Shown: positions 25,097 to 33,214 of the stretch, in pieces
Numbering within the stretch: position 1 is the stretch's first letter
How the letters are laid out: every line of letters begins with the position of its first letter
Source of the DNA: Paenarthrobacter sp. DKR-5
GTDB taxonomy: Bacteria > Actinomycetota > Actinomycetes > Actinomycetales > Micrococcaceae
Length of the DNA stretch: 64,000 nucleotides
Direction of reading: 5' to 3'
NCBI RefSeq assembly: GCF_018531425.1
Contig: NZ_JAHBOI010000005.1
Location: 1-64,000 of the forward strand
Translations under genes and position numbers: made by a program
Notes under the pieces: generated by a model
The model's database searches: none
What the model was told of the DNA's origin: nothing
The model's input: the letters and a program-made list of their open reading frames with translations, nothing else

Positions 25097-26011
25097 ATGT
25101 TGACTGTCATTGGCGAGGGTCTTGTTGATGTGGTGCGTCGCGGCACCGGCGATTCCTCTGCGCACGTGGGCGGGAGCCCGCTCAACGTCGCGATCGGGTT
25201 GGCCCGTCTCGGCCACGCGGCGCAGTTCGTGGGACGCTTCGGCAGCGACGAATACGGCCGCATGCTGGCCAAGCATCTGGCCGGCAACTCCGTGCTCGTG
25301 CCGCTCCCGCCGGACGGCATCCCGACCAGCGTCGCCACCGCACGGCTCGACGAGGACGGCGGGGCCAGCTACCTGTTCGACCTGCACTGGGAGCTCCCCG
25401 GCCTTGATGCCGCGCTGCCGAAGCTTCTGGACGGAACCAGCCTGGTGCACACGGGGTCAATCGCGGCGATGCTCCAGCCCGGCGCCGACGCCGTCCTGCA
25501 CGCGGTGGAGAAGGCACACCCGCAGGCCACCATCAGCTACGACCCGAACTGCCGCCCCACGCTCGTCAACGACGTGGCCTATGCGCGCAGCCAGGCGGAG
25601 AAGTTCGTCCGGCTTGCCGACGTCGTCAAGGCCAGCGACGAGGACCTGCAGTGGCTCTATCCGCACACCGACCCGCGCGAATCGGCGCGGCGCTGGCTGC
25701 AGCTCGGTCCCGCCGTCGTCGTCGTGACCCACGGCGCGGACGGTCCCTGGGGCGTCTGTGCCGACGGGGACATCCAGGTGCCTGCTGTGTCCGTGCGTGT
25801 GGCGGACACCGTCGGAGCCGGTGACTCCTTCATGGCCGCCCTGATCTCGGGCGTGGTGGACCGCGAGCTTGACGGTGCCCAGCGCCGGCCGGAGCTGCGC
25901 GCGATCCGCGTCGAGCAGCTCGCGGACATGCTCCGCTACGCAGCCGCCGCTGCTGCGGTCACCGTCTCGCGTGCCGGTGCGAATCCGCCCACGAGGGCTG
26001 AGTTCGCCTAG
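25097..26011 (+). CDS. PfkB-family carbohydrate kinase (fructokinase-like)
   Basis: A 304-residue ribokinase-type sugar kinase. The N-terminal substrate-binding motif GGSPLNVAIGLARLG, a YDPNCRP segment and the C-terminal DTVGAGDSFMAAL, with its catalytic Asp, are intact. The closest bacterial relatives are fructokinases, but PfkB substrates are hard to predict. The ATG lies 6 nt after TACCGT (leaderless type). A long palindrome between this gene and the convergent deacetylase gene begins 10 nt after the stop. Confidence 0.88.
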   Translation: MLTVIGEGLVDVVRRGTGDSSAHVGGSPLNVAIGLARLGHAAQFVGRFGSDEYGRMLAKHLAGNSVLVPLPPDGIPTSVATARLDEDGGASYLFDLHWELPGLDAALPKLLDGTSLVHTGSIAAMLQPGADAVLHAVEKAHPQATISYDPNCRPTLVNDVAYARSQAEKFVRLADVVKASDEDLQWLYPHTDPRESARRWLQLGPAVVVVTHGADGPWGVCADGDIQVPAVSVRVADTVGAGDSFMAALISGVVDRELDGAQRRPELRAIRVEQLADMLRYAAAAAAVTVSRAGANPPTRAEFA

Positions 26012-26021
26012 TAGCGTGCCG

Positions 26022-26082
26022 CGCGAACGGCCAGCTGTGGCGGCCTTCCGCGCGAAGAGGCCGCCACGAATGGCCGTTCGCG
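26022..26082. repeat. Long palindrome between convergent genes (family copy 2)
   Basis: The outer arms CGCGAACGGCCA (26022-26033) and TGGCCGTTCGCG (26071-26082) are perfect complements, and inner arms GTGGCGGCC / GGCCGCCAC extend the stem. A short T run follows at 26087-26090. It may act as a bidirectional terminator. Confidence 0.7.
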
Positions 26083-26109
26083 GGAGTTTTCCGGGTCGGT
26101 GCGCCGCGG

Positions 26110-27054
26110 CTAGGTCCTGGCCGCGGGGGGAGCGGGTGGCTGCGGGGGCGGAGCATCCGGGCCGGCGACGTCGGACAGGCGAAGGAAGCTCAACCCGCGC
26201 CGGCGCAGCACCGGGACGGCCGCGCTGATTCCCTCCGCGGTGCCACCGAACGGATGATTGGCGTGGGCGATCACGATGTCCCCCGCGGCCGCCTTGGACA
26301 CCTCAGCGGCAACCGTGCGGGCAGGGAAGGTCGCCCCGCCGTCGCCGTTGAGGCTGAAGGCGACCGGCACCACGCCCATGGCTTTGGTGATCTCGACGGC
26401 GACGTCGTCGAAGTAGGCGGTCCCGGGCCGGAAGAACCGCGGCGGCCGGGGCATCAGGCCGGCGAGGAAATCCTGGTTGACGCCCACCTCGTCGAAGCAG
26501 GAGCCGGCGTCCCTGGTCCCGGCAATCCCGTAGGCACTCCTGCCGCTCACCGACATCGGCCGGTGCGCCGACCCGTGGTTGCCGATCTCGAACAGGGGGT
26601 TGTCGATCAGGCGCCGGGCCACGCGCCGGTTCTCATGCACCCACCGGTAGTTGAGGAAGAATGTCGCAGCGACCTCATTGCGCTCCAGGAAGTCCATCAG
26701 GTCTTTATCCACCCCGCTCCCGCCAGGACCGCCGCAGCAGTCGAAGGTCAGCGCGACGCCCGTGCGGGAGGCGGTGCGCAGCTGCACGCCGGGCGCTGCC
26801 AGCCCCCAGTAGTGCGGAAGGCGGCCGCCGAAGGCGCGGACGATGCCGGCACGTTCGGTGGACAGGGCGACCGTGCCGGGGGCGGACCGGGCGGATCCGC
26901 CCGTTGACCGTCGGCCGTGCGGCCGGGCAGGGGCGCCGGTTGCCGGTGCGGCCGTGCCGGGAGCCGCGGGCGGGGCGCAGGCGGAGAGGGCTGCGGTCAG
27001 CCCGGCGAGCAGCACCGCGCGCCGGGCAGGGAAGGAGGAGTCAAACTTCGACAC
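26110..27054 (-). CDS. Polysaccharide deacetylase (NodB-like) lipoprotein
   Basis: A 314-residue exported protein. The N-terminus has a signal peptide with a twin Arg (ARRAVLLAGL) and a lipobox LSAC (Cys26), so it is probably lipid-anchored outside the cell. The NodB-type domain has TFDCCGG in place of TFDDG, NHGSAH as the zinc-binding His motif and FFRPG. In this sub-family the second Asp of the first motif is often replaced, so activity is uncertain. Substrate (peptidoglycan or another glycan) is unknown. The end is proline-rich. The start is a GTG. Confidence 0.8.
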   Translation of the reverse strand: MSKFDSSFPARRAVLLAGLTAALSACAPPAAPGTAAPATGAPARPHGRRSTGGSARSAPGTVALSTERAGIVRAFGGRLPHYWGLAAPGVQLRTASRTGVALTFDCCGGPGGSGVDKDLMDFLERNEVAATFFLNYRWVHENRRVARRLIDNPLFEIGNHGSAHRPMSVSGRSAYGIAGTRDAGSCFDEVGVNQDFLAGLMPRPPRFFRPGTAYFDDVAVEITKAMGVVPVAFSLNGDGGATFPARTVAAEVSKAAAGDIVIAHANHPFGGTAEGISAAVPVLRRRGLSFLRLSDVAGPDAPPPQPPAPPAART

Positions 27055-27200
27055 GGAACCAGCGCCGGGGAGTCAGCCGCGCACGGCCGGGCGGGAGGGC
27101 AATGTCAGGGTCACACAGGGAATATAGAGGCGAAGGCTGAGAACAGCCTGAATCTCTGCAGGGACGCGCGGCGGCTAGGCTTAACCACAAGGAGCGTGAC

Positions 27201-28007
27201 ATGCGGTTAGTTGCCAGCGATATCGACGGAACCATTCTGGGCCATGACGGCAGGATCAGTGCCCGGACGGTAGAAGCCTTCGCCGCCTGCCGGGAGGCCC
27301 GGATCGAGATCGTGTTCGTCACGGGCCGGCCGCCGCGCTGGCTGCGTCCGCTCGAGGAGCAGTTCGGTCACGCCGGCACCGTCATCTGCTCCAACGGGGC
27401 TGTGGTCTACAACCTCGCTGAGCGCAGGGTCGAACAGTCGCACGCTGTGCCCGCCGACGTCGTCCTGCAGGCCCGGGACCTCATTCTGGAGGTCGCCCCG
27501 CGGGCGTCCTTTGCTGCTGAAACGGTGGACCGCTTCCACCTCGAGCCGGACTTCCTGGACCAGGGATCCCCGCTCCTGTCCGACGTCGTGCCCATGCCGC
27601 TGGCTGAGAGCCTGCAGGCGGAGGGGGACGCGGCGGTGGTCAAGTTCCTCGCCAAGGACCAGGACTCCAGCCCTGACGAGTTCCTGGACCTGGTGCGGCC
27701 GGCCGTCGGCCATTTGCTCTCCGTCACCCACTCCGCCCCCTCGGTTCCGCTGCTGGAGATGGCTCTGCCGCACGTGAACAAGGCTGCAACGCTCAGCGAA
27801 TACGCGGCTGCCCTCGGCATCGCGGCCAGCGACGTCGTGGCCTTCGGGGACATGCCCAACGACATCCAGATGCTCCGCTGGGCCGGTCACGGCTACGCGA
27901 TGGCCAGCGGCCACCCGGCCGCCCTCGCCGCCGCCAACCGCAAGGCGCCCGCCTTCGAGGAAGACGGCGTCGCCCAGGTCCTCGAGCAGCTTCTGGCAGG
28001 GCTCTGA
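27201..28007 (+). CDS. HAD-superfamily Cof-type phosphatase
   Basis: A 268-residue cytoplasmic phosphatase of the Cof/IIB subfamily. The nucleophile motif ASDIDGTIL (residues 4-12), the TGRPPR motif II and GDMPNDIQML motif IV are present, with a type II cap between. Such enzymes dephosphorylate sugar phosphates, often broadly. The ATG has AAGGAG 8 nt upstream and a TAGGCT box further 5'. The glycerophosphodiesterase gene starts 6 nt after the stop, so the two form an operon. Confidence 0.9.
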   Translation: MRLVASDIDGTILGHDGRISARTVEAFAACREARIEIVFVTGRPPRWLRPLEEQFGHAGTVICSNGAVVYNLAERRVEQSHAVPADVVLQARDLILEVAPRASFAAETVDRFHLEPDFLDQGSPLLSDVVPMPLAESLQAEGDAAVVKFLAKDQDSSPDEFLDLVRPAVGHLLSVTHSAPSVPLLEMALPHVNKAATLSEYAAALGIAASDVVAFGDMPNDIQMLRWAGHGYAMASGHPAALAAANRKAPAFEEDGVAQVLEQLLAGL

Positions 28008-28013
28008 GCGCCC

Positions 28014-28772
28014 ATGCCTTACCTGCAGCCCGGCCCGCTCGCCTTCGCCCACCGCGGCTTCTCCGCCGAAGGCCTCGAGAACAGCCTCCCGGCCTTCCAC
28101 GCGGCCGAGGCTCTGGGGTTCTCCTACCTGGAGACCGACGTGCACACGACGGCCGACGGCGTGGCGGTCGTCTTCCACGATGAGAGCCTGGACCGCGTCA
28201 CTGACGGAACCGGCCGGATCAACGAGCTGACCGGCGAGGACGTCGCACGGGTACGCATCGGGGGCAGGGAAGCCATCCCGACGCTGGCGGAACTGCTAGC
28301 CGCGCTGCCCGAGGCCCGCTTCAACCTCGATGTGAAGGACGAGGCGTCCGTCGAGACGCTGGCAGCGGCGATCGAGCAGGCCGGAGCCCACGAGCGGGTG
28401 CTGGTCGCCTCGTTTTCCGACCGCCGCCGCCGGGCCGTCCTGAAGCGGCTGAGCCGGCCCACCGCGAGCTCGGCCGGCATCAGAGTGACCGCCGCCTTCG
28501 TGCTGCTCGGGCCGCTGGGGCTCCGGCCGCTGCTGCGCCGGCTGCTGCGGGACGTGGACTGTCTCCAGGTTCCCGAACGCCGCGGGTTCCTGCGCATCGT
28601 TTCCGCCCGCACCGTGGCCCGCGCCCACGCGTACGGCCTCCAGCTGCACGTTTGGACCATCAACGAGCCTGTCGAGATGCACCGCCTCCTGGACCTCGGG
28701 GTGGACGGGATCATGACGGACCGCGCCGACCTGCTGCGCGAGGTCATGCGCGAACGCGGGCACTGGGCGTAG
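28014..28772 (+). CDS. Glycerophosphodiester phosphodiesterase
   Basis: A 252-residue GDPD-family enzyme that hydrolyses glycerophosphodiesters to glycerol-3-phosphate and an alcohol. HRGFSAEGLENSLPAF (catalytic His and Glu), ETDVHTTADG (metal Glu and Asp) and FHDESLDRVTDGTG are intact. No signal peptide is seen, so it should act in the cytoplasm like UgpQ. It follows the HAD gene by 6 nt and precedes the glycerate kinase gene by 57 nt, suggesting salvage of phosphorylated three-carbon units. Confidence 0.92.
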   Translation: MPYLQPGPLAFAHRGFSAEGLENSLPAFHAAEALGFSYLETDVHTTADGVAVVFHDESLDRVTDGTGRINELTGEDVARVRIGGREAIPTLAELLAALPEARFNLDVKDEASVETLAAAIEQAGAHERVLVASFSDRRRRAVLKRLSRPTASSAGIRVTAAFVLLGPLGLRPLLRRLLRDVDCLQVPERRGFLRIVSARTVARAHAYGLQLHVWTINEPVEMHRLLDLGVDGIMTDRADLLREVMRERGHWA

Positions 28773-28829
28773 CGTCCGCCTGCTGCGCCGCTGGTGCCGG
28801 GCGGCGGCGAATCCTGAGAGACTGGCGGC

Positions 28830-29960
28830 ATGCGCTTCCTCGTTGCCCCCGACAAATTCAAGGGTTCCCTCACCGCTGTCCAGGCCGCCGAGGCCATCTC
28901 CGCCGGCATCCGTGCGGTCCATGAGGACCCTGAGATCGTCGTCGTGCCTGTTGCCGACGGCGGCGAGGGAACCCACGAGGTTGCCCTCGCCACCGGCGGC
29001 GAGGAGAGAATCAACGCCGTGGTGGGCGCCATCCTGGCTCCGGTCGGAGCGCGCTGGGCGCTGCACCCGGGCACCGATTCCGGCACCGCCGCGGTGATCG
29101 AGACCGCTCAGGCCAGCGGGCTCGCCCAAATGGACCCCACCCCGGCCAACTCGCTGCGAGCCCACTCGTACGGCTGCGGCCAGCTGATCGCCGCCGCTCT
29201 CGACGCCGGAGCGACCGAAATCATCCTCGGCCTCGGTGGCTCCGCGATGACCGACGGGGGCACCGGTGCCCTGCGCGCCCTGGGGCTGAAGCTGCTGGAC
29301 CGCGCCGGCAACCTCGTGCCGCTGGGCGGCGGCCCGCTGGCCGAGGCTGTCGCCGTCGACGCTTCCGGGCTCGATCCGCGGCTCGCCGCGGCGCGGATCC
29401 GCATTGCCGTGGACGTCACCAACCCGCTGTACGGGCCGGAGGGCGCCGCGCACATCTTCGGCCCGCAGAAGGGTGCCGACGCGGATGCTGTCGAGCTGCT
29501 CGACGCCGGTCTGCGCAACCTGGCCTCGCTTATCCGGGAAGCCACGGGCCGGGACGTCAATGTTGCCGGTGCCGGAGCAGCCGGAGGCTTCCCTGCCGGG
29601 TTCCTTGGATTCACGGAGGCGACGATCGAGCGCGGTTTCGACCTGGTCGCAGAACTCGTGCATCTGGATGACGCCCTCGCGGACGCGGACCTCGTCATCA
29701 CGGGGGAGGGATCACTGGATGTCCAGTCGCTGCAGGGCAAGGCCCCGATGGGGGTTGCCGATGCGGCGAACCAGCTGGGGATACCCGTGGTCGCCGTCGC
29801 CGGCCGGCTCACTCTTGACCCGGCACAGCTCGCGGAGCATGGCGTCGTGGCTTCCGGGTCCATTGCCGCACTGGCGCCTTCCGAGGAGGAGGGATTCACT
29901 CACGCCGGCCGCTACCTGCAGGAGGCCGTGGTGAATGCCCTCCGGTCGCTCGAGGCCTAG
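28830..29960 (+). CDS. Glycerate kinase (GlxK/GarK family)
   Basis: A 376-residue kinase of the class that phosphorylates D-glycerate, usually at C2. It opens with the typical VAPDKFKGSLTA motif, followed by VPVADGGEGT, GLGGSAMTDGG and GEGSLDVQSLQGKAP. It joins glycerate from serine, glyoxylate or glycerol routes to lower glycolysis. It may be co-transcribed with the HAD and GDPD genes. It is convergent with the SRPBCC gene, 15 nt away. Confidence 0.92.
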   Translation: MRFLVAPDKFKGSLTAVQAAEAISAGIRAVHEDPEIVVVPVADGGEGTHEVALATGGEERINAVVGAILAPVGARWALHPGTDSGTAAVIETAQASGLAQMDPTPANSLRAHSYGCGQLIAAALDAGATEIILGLGGSAMTDGGTGALRALGLKLLDRAGNLVPLGGGPLAEAVAVDASGLDPRLAAARIRIAVDVTNPLYGPEGAAHIFGPQKGADADAVELLDAGLRNLASLIREATGRDVNVAGAGAAGGFPAGFLGFTEATIERGFDLVAELVHLDDALADADLVITGEGSLDVQSLQGKAPMGVADAANQLGIPVVAVAGRLTLDPAQLAEHGVVASGSIAALAPSEEEGFTHAGRYLQEAVVNALRSLEA

Positions 29961-29975
29961 CAGCCCGGCGCCGCG

Positions 29976-30469
29976 TCAACCGGCTGCGCGGGCGCCTTCG
30001 CGCTCCAGCAGCTCCTCCAGCCTTTCGTATCCGTCGGACATCCCGCCCTCCATGCCGGAGGCGGCCATTCCGTCGCGCGCTTCCTGGCTGGCATAGACCG
30101 CGTGCCCGCGCAGCCTGCAGCGGCCGCCGCCGAGGTCCTCGAACCACATGTATTCCAAGCTCACGCTGTCCGGGTAGCCGCTGAATTCGAAGGTCTGCAG
30201 GGCGAACTCGTTCTCCCGGACGGTGTGGAATATTCCGTGGAAGACATATGATTGTCCGTCCGGGCCGGTGTGCCGGTACCGGTAGCTTCCGCCGGAGGTG
30301 AAATCGTAATGCTCCACCTCGATATTCGTCCCGCGCGGCCCGAGCCACTGTGAGATCAATTCGGGCCGCGCGTGGGCGCGGAAGACGTCCGCGACGGGAT
30401 AGTCGAACTCCCGCTCGAAGTCGATGAAGGTGCTCCGTCGGGGACGGTCAGCTTCAATGCATTGCTCAT
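29976..30469 (-). pseudogene. SRPBCC/AHSA1-domain protein, apparently frameshifted near its start
   Basis: An ATG at 30469 with AGGGAG 5 nt upstream begins MSNALKLTVPDGAP, the expected opening of this family, but after 13 codons that frame runs out of similarity. The rest of the protein (FIDFEREFDYPVADVFRAH onward, with SQWLGPRG and a C-terminal helix) is in the frame shifted by one base from 30428. A single missing base near 30429 explains this. AHSA1/START-like domains bind hydrophobic ligands. The gene lies 14 nt downstream of an ArsR regulator, a common pairing. A sequencing error is possible, in which case the gene is intact. Confidence 0.7.
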
Positions 30470-30483
30470 GACAGCTCCCTGGG

Positions 30484-30828
30484 CTATGTGCCGCCGGCGG
30501 CGGCTTGATCCTGGAGCACGGCGTCGAGGTTGCGAAACTGCGCCTCACGGACCAGCCGGTACTGGTCGATCCATGCGGTGAGCGCCTCGAGTCGTGCGGG
30601 ATTCAGGTGGACGGGCCGGCGCTGGGCGTCGCGCGAACGCGTAACGAGTCCCGCCTGCTCGAGGACCTGGATGTGCTTCGAGACCGCCTGCTTGGTGATC
30701 GCGAAGGGCTCGGCTAGTTCGTTGACGGTGGCGGGGCCACGGCTGAGCCGGGCCACAATGCCGCGGCGCACCGGGTCGGCGAGGGCCAGGAAGGCCTTGT
30801 CGAGGGCGGCATCCGCGGAACTGTCCAT
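30484..30828 (-). CDS. ArsR-family transcriptional regulator
   Basis: A 114-residue winged-helix repressor. The helix-turn-helix region is FLALADPVRRGIVARLS, NELAEPFAITKQAVSKHIQVLEQAGLV and a wing with RDAQRRPVHL. It has no metal-binding Cys cluster, so it is likely a non-metal ArsR of the type found with SRPBCC genes. The ATG at 30828 has only a weak AAGG upstream; a longer reading to 30879 is possible. It should control itself and the downstream SRPBCC gene through the dyad just upstream. Confidence 0.88.
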   Translation of the reverse strand: MDSSADAALDKAFLALADPVRRGIVARLSRGPATVNELAEPFAITKQAVSKHIQVLEQAGLVTRSRDAQRRPVHLNPARLEALTAWIDQYRLVREAQFRNLDAVLQDQAAAGGT

Positions 30829-30835
30829 CAGGTAA

Positions 30836-30867
30836 ACAACCTTCTGTTTGATCAACGAGCTGGTTGT
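30836..30867. promoter_or_regulatory. Possible operator dyad of the ArsR regulator
   Basis: ACAACC (30836-30841) and GGTTGT (30862-30867) form a perfect 6-bp inverted repeat with a 20-nt spacer, in an A/T-rich patch directly upstream of the ArsR start. The spacing is wider than in most ArsR operators, so the assignment is tentative. Confidence 0.3.
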
Positions 30868-31000
30868 ATAAGCATGCACCCGCGCGCCCGGTTTGGCAAG
30901 GCTCCGGCTCCGCCCAAGTTCGCCCTGCCCTGGCAGGCCCCGGCCGTTCTAACCTAGTTCCACGCCGTCCATCCGGTCGGTCCACACAGAAGGAAGCACC

Positions 31001-32458
31001 ATGACCTTTCTCGACAACTCCCGCTGGGACGGGAAGATCTTCATCGACGGCTGGACCGAAGGCTCGGGCGCCGCGCAGGACGTGCTGGAGCCGGCGACCG
31101 GCAAGGCGCTGGGCCGGTACGGCCTCGCCACAGCCGAGGACGTGAAGCGTGCCGCCGCCGTCGCCGCCGAGGCCCAGCATGCCTGGGCGGCCAAGCGCCC
31201 GGAGGAACGCGCCGCAGTGCTGCGCCGCGCAGGCCAGCTCTGGGAAGAGCACGCCGAGGAGATCCAGGACTGGATCGTCCGCGAAAGCGGCGGCATTGGT
31301 CCGAAGGCCGCCCTCGAAACGCACATTGCGGCCAACGAATGCTACGAGGCTGCCGCGCTGCCCTCGCACCCGGCCGGCGAGGTCCTCACCTCCAACGAGG
31401 ACCGGTGGTCCTTCGCGCGGCGCCGCCCGGCCGGCGTCGTGTCCGTGATCGCCCCGTTCAACTTCCCGCTGATCCTCTCGATCCGCTCCGTGGCTCCCGC
31501 GCTGGCACTGGGCAACTCAGTGCTGCTCAAGCCGGACCCGCGCACGGCTGTCTGTGGAGGCGTGACCCTGATGCGCGTCTTCGAGGAAGCCGGGCTCCCC
31601 TCGGGCGTGCTCTCGCTGCTCCCGGGCGGCGCCGATGTCGGCACGGCCGTCGTCGAGGCTCAGGAAGTCCACGTCGTATCCTTCACCGGTTCGACGGCGG
31701 CCGGACGGGCCGTGGGCGAAACCGCCGCGCGGCACCTCAAGCGGGCGCACCTCGAACTCGGCGGCAACAACGCGCTGATCGTGCTGCCCGGCGCGGACCT
31801 GGCCAAGGCAGCCTCCGCGGGAGCTTTCGGATCCTTCATGCACCAGGGCCAGATTTGCATGACCACCGGCCGCCACTTTGTCCACGAGTCCCTCTACGAG
31901 GAGTACGTTGCCGCACTCACCGAGAAGGCCGAACACCTCCCGGTGGGGGACCCGGCCTCGGGCCAGGTCGCGCTCGGGCCGATCATCGACGAGCGCCAGC
32001 TCAAGCGCATCCACGCGATCGTCGAGGATTCCGTGCTGGCAGGCGGGCGCCTGGCGGCAGGCGGAACCCATGAGGGCCTGTTCTACCGGCCGACGGTACT
32101 GGCAGACCTCACCCCGGAGAACCGGGCATTCTCCGACGAGATCTTCGGCCCGGTGGCCCCGGTCACCAAGTTTTCCGACATCGACGAGGTGGTCCGCCTG
32201 GTCAACGCGAATGAATACGGGCTGTCGGTAGGCATCCTCGGCGACGTCGGCACGGCGATGAAGATTGCGGACCGGGTCAATTCGGGCAAGGTGCACATCA
32301 ACGAACAGACCGTCTCCGACGAGGCCAACGCACCCTTCGGCGGCGTCGGGGCCTCCGGCACCGGCTCGCGCTTAGGCGGGGCGACGGCGAACATTGAGGC
32401 GTTTACCGAGCTGCAGTGGCTCACGATGCGCCCGGAGATCGCGGACTACCCGTTCTGA
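31001..32458 (+). CDS. Aldehyde dehydrogenase, benzaldehyde dehydrogenase-like
   Basis: A 485-residue NAD(P)-dependent aldehyde dehydrogenase. APFNFP marks the cofactor-binding region, FTGSTAAGR the nucleotide turn, ELGGNN the general-base Glu and GQICM the catalytic Cys. Overall features (IRSVAPALALGNSVLLKPDP) resemble the XylC-type benzaldehyde dehydrogenases. Substrates are probably aromatic aldehydes. AGAAGGA lies upstream of the ATG. It is divergent from the ArsR gene and not in an operon. A GC-rich hairpin follows. Confidence 0.9.
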   Translation: MTFLDNSRWDGKIFIDGWTEGSGAAQDVLEPATGKALGRYGLATAEDVKRAAAVAAEAQHAWAAKRPEERAAVLRRAGQLWEEHAEEIQDWIVRESGGIGPKAALETHIAANECYEAAALPSHPAGEVLTSNEDRWSFARRRPAGVVSVIAPFNFPLILSIRSVAPALALGNSVLLKPDPRTAVCGGVTLMRVFEEAGLPSGVLSLLPGGADVGTAVVEAQEVHVVSFTGSTAAGRAVGETAARHLKRAHLELGGNNALIVLPGADLAKAASAGAFGSFMHQGQICMTTGRHFVHESLYEEYVAALTEKAEHLPVGDPASGQVALGPIIDERQLKRIHAIVEDSVLAGGRLAAGGTHEGLFYRPTVLADLTPENRAFSDEIFGPVAPVTKFSDIDEVVRLVNANEYGLSVGILGDVGTAMKIADRVNSGKVHINEQTVSDEANAPFGGVGASGTGSRLGGATANIEAFTELQWLTMRPEIADYPF

Positions 32459-32473
32459 GTCCGGGAAGCCCGG

Positions 32474-32505
32474 CAGCGTTGCCGTCGGCCGCGGCGGCAA
32501 CGCTG
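32474..32505 (+). terminator. Terminator-like hairpin after the aldehyde dehydrogenase gene
   Basis: CAGCGTTGCCG (32474-32484) pairs perfectly with CGGCAACGCTG (32495-32505) around a 10-nt GC-rich loop. There is no T run, so termination strength is uncertain. Confidence 0.45.
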
Positions 32506-32538
32506 GGTCCGGCCGCGGCGCTGCCGCTGCGGGCTTCG

Positions 32539-33198
32539 CTAGTCCTCGGTGGTGATCCCGAGATGCGCTGCCAGCAGCGGCGCCAGTTCCGTCACCTGGT
32601 AGGGGTTCAGCGTGGCCCCGCGCAGTTCCGCGATCCCTGCGATCGTGCGCAGCTGCAGCCCGCGCAGGTCCACCTGCGCAAGCCGCGCGCCGGTGAGGTC
32701 CAGCTTGTCCGCGCTGCAGTCGGCGAAGGCGACCCGGAGTGCATCGGCGCCGCCGAGGTCGAGCTCCTCGATGGTGCAGTCGGTGAACAGGACGTCGCGG
32801 AGCTTGGCGCCGCGCAGGTTGATGAAGCCGAGCTTGCAGTGGCTGAAGTGCACTGACTGCCAGCCCGCGTTGTAGAGCTCCGCGGCTCCGATCCGGGAGC
32901 CGTCGACGGTGACGTCGCGCAACCGGGAACGCGGAGCCGACAGCACCGGTGAGTTGAGCCGCGAAAAGGCCGTCTCAATGAACGCCGCCGAGGAGAGATC
33001 GGTCCCGTGCGCGGAGGCATCCTCGAAGCTGCACTCGCTGAAGGTCGTCCCGGCCAGCATCCGTCCGTCCAGGTCGGCCCGGGCGAACCGAAGGCCCTCC
33101 ACCCGGGACCCGGGCGTCAGCAGCGCGGCGTTTCCCTCGTCGAGGGTCGGGAGCCGGAGCGGGTCCAGCCGGGGCGGATGCGTGACGGACTTGGGCAT
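32539..33198 (-). CDS. Pentapeptide-repeat protein
   Basis: A 219-residue protein with repeated A(D/N)LxX units through residues 35-195 (for example FARADLDGRML, INLRGAKLRDV, LDLTGARLAQVDLRG), which fold as a right-handed beta-helix. Some family members mimic DNA and protect gyrase, but most have no known role, and the broken repeat pattern here does not allow a firm call. The ATG lies 30 nt upstream of a separate transcription unit boundary. The permease gene on the same strand ends 17 nt upstream, so it may be co-transcribed. Confidence 0.85.
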   Translation of the reverse strand: MPKSVTHPPRLDPLRLPTLDEGNAALLTPGSRVEGLRFARADLDGRMLAGTTFSECSFEDASAHGTDLSSAAFIETAFSRLNSPVLSAPRSRLRDVTVDGSRIGAAELYNAGWQSVHFSHCKLGFINLRGAKLRDVLFTDCTIEELDLGGADALRVAFADCSADKLDLTGARLAQVDLRGLQLRTIAGIAELRGATLNPYQVTELAPLLAAHLGITTED

Positions 33199-33214
33199 CG
33201 GAGCGCGGACCTTC

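Noticed and set aside
30415-30435. Programmed ribosomal frameshift in the SRPBCC gene
   Set aside because: No slippery heptamer or obvious downstream stimulatory structure is seen at the switch point; a missing base explains it more simply.
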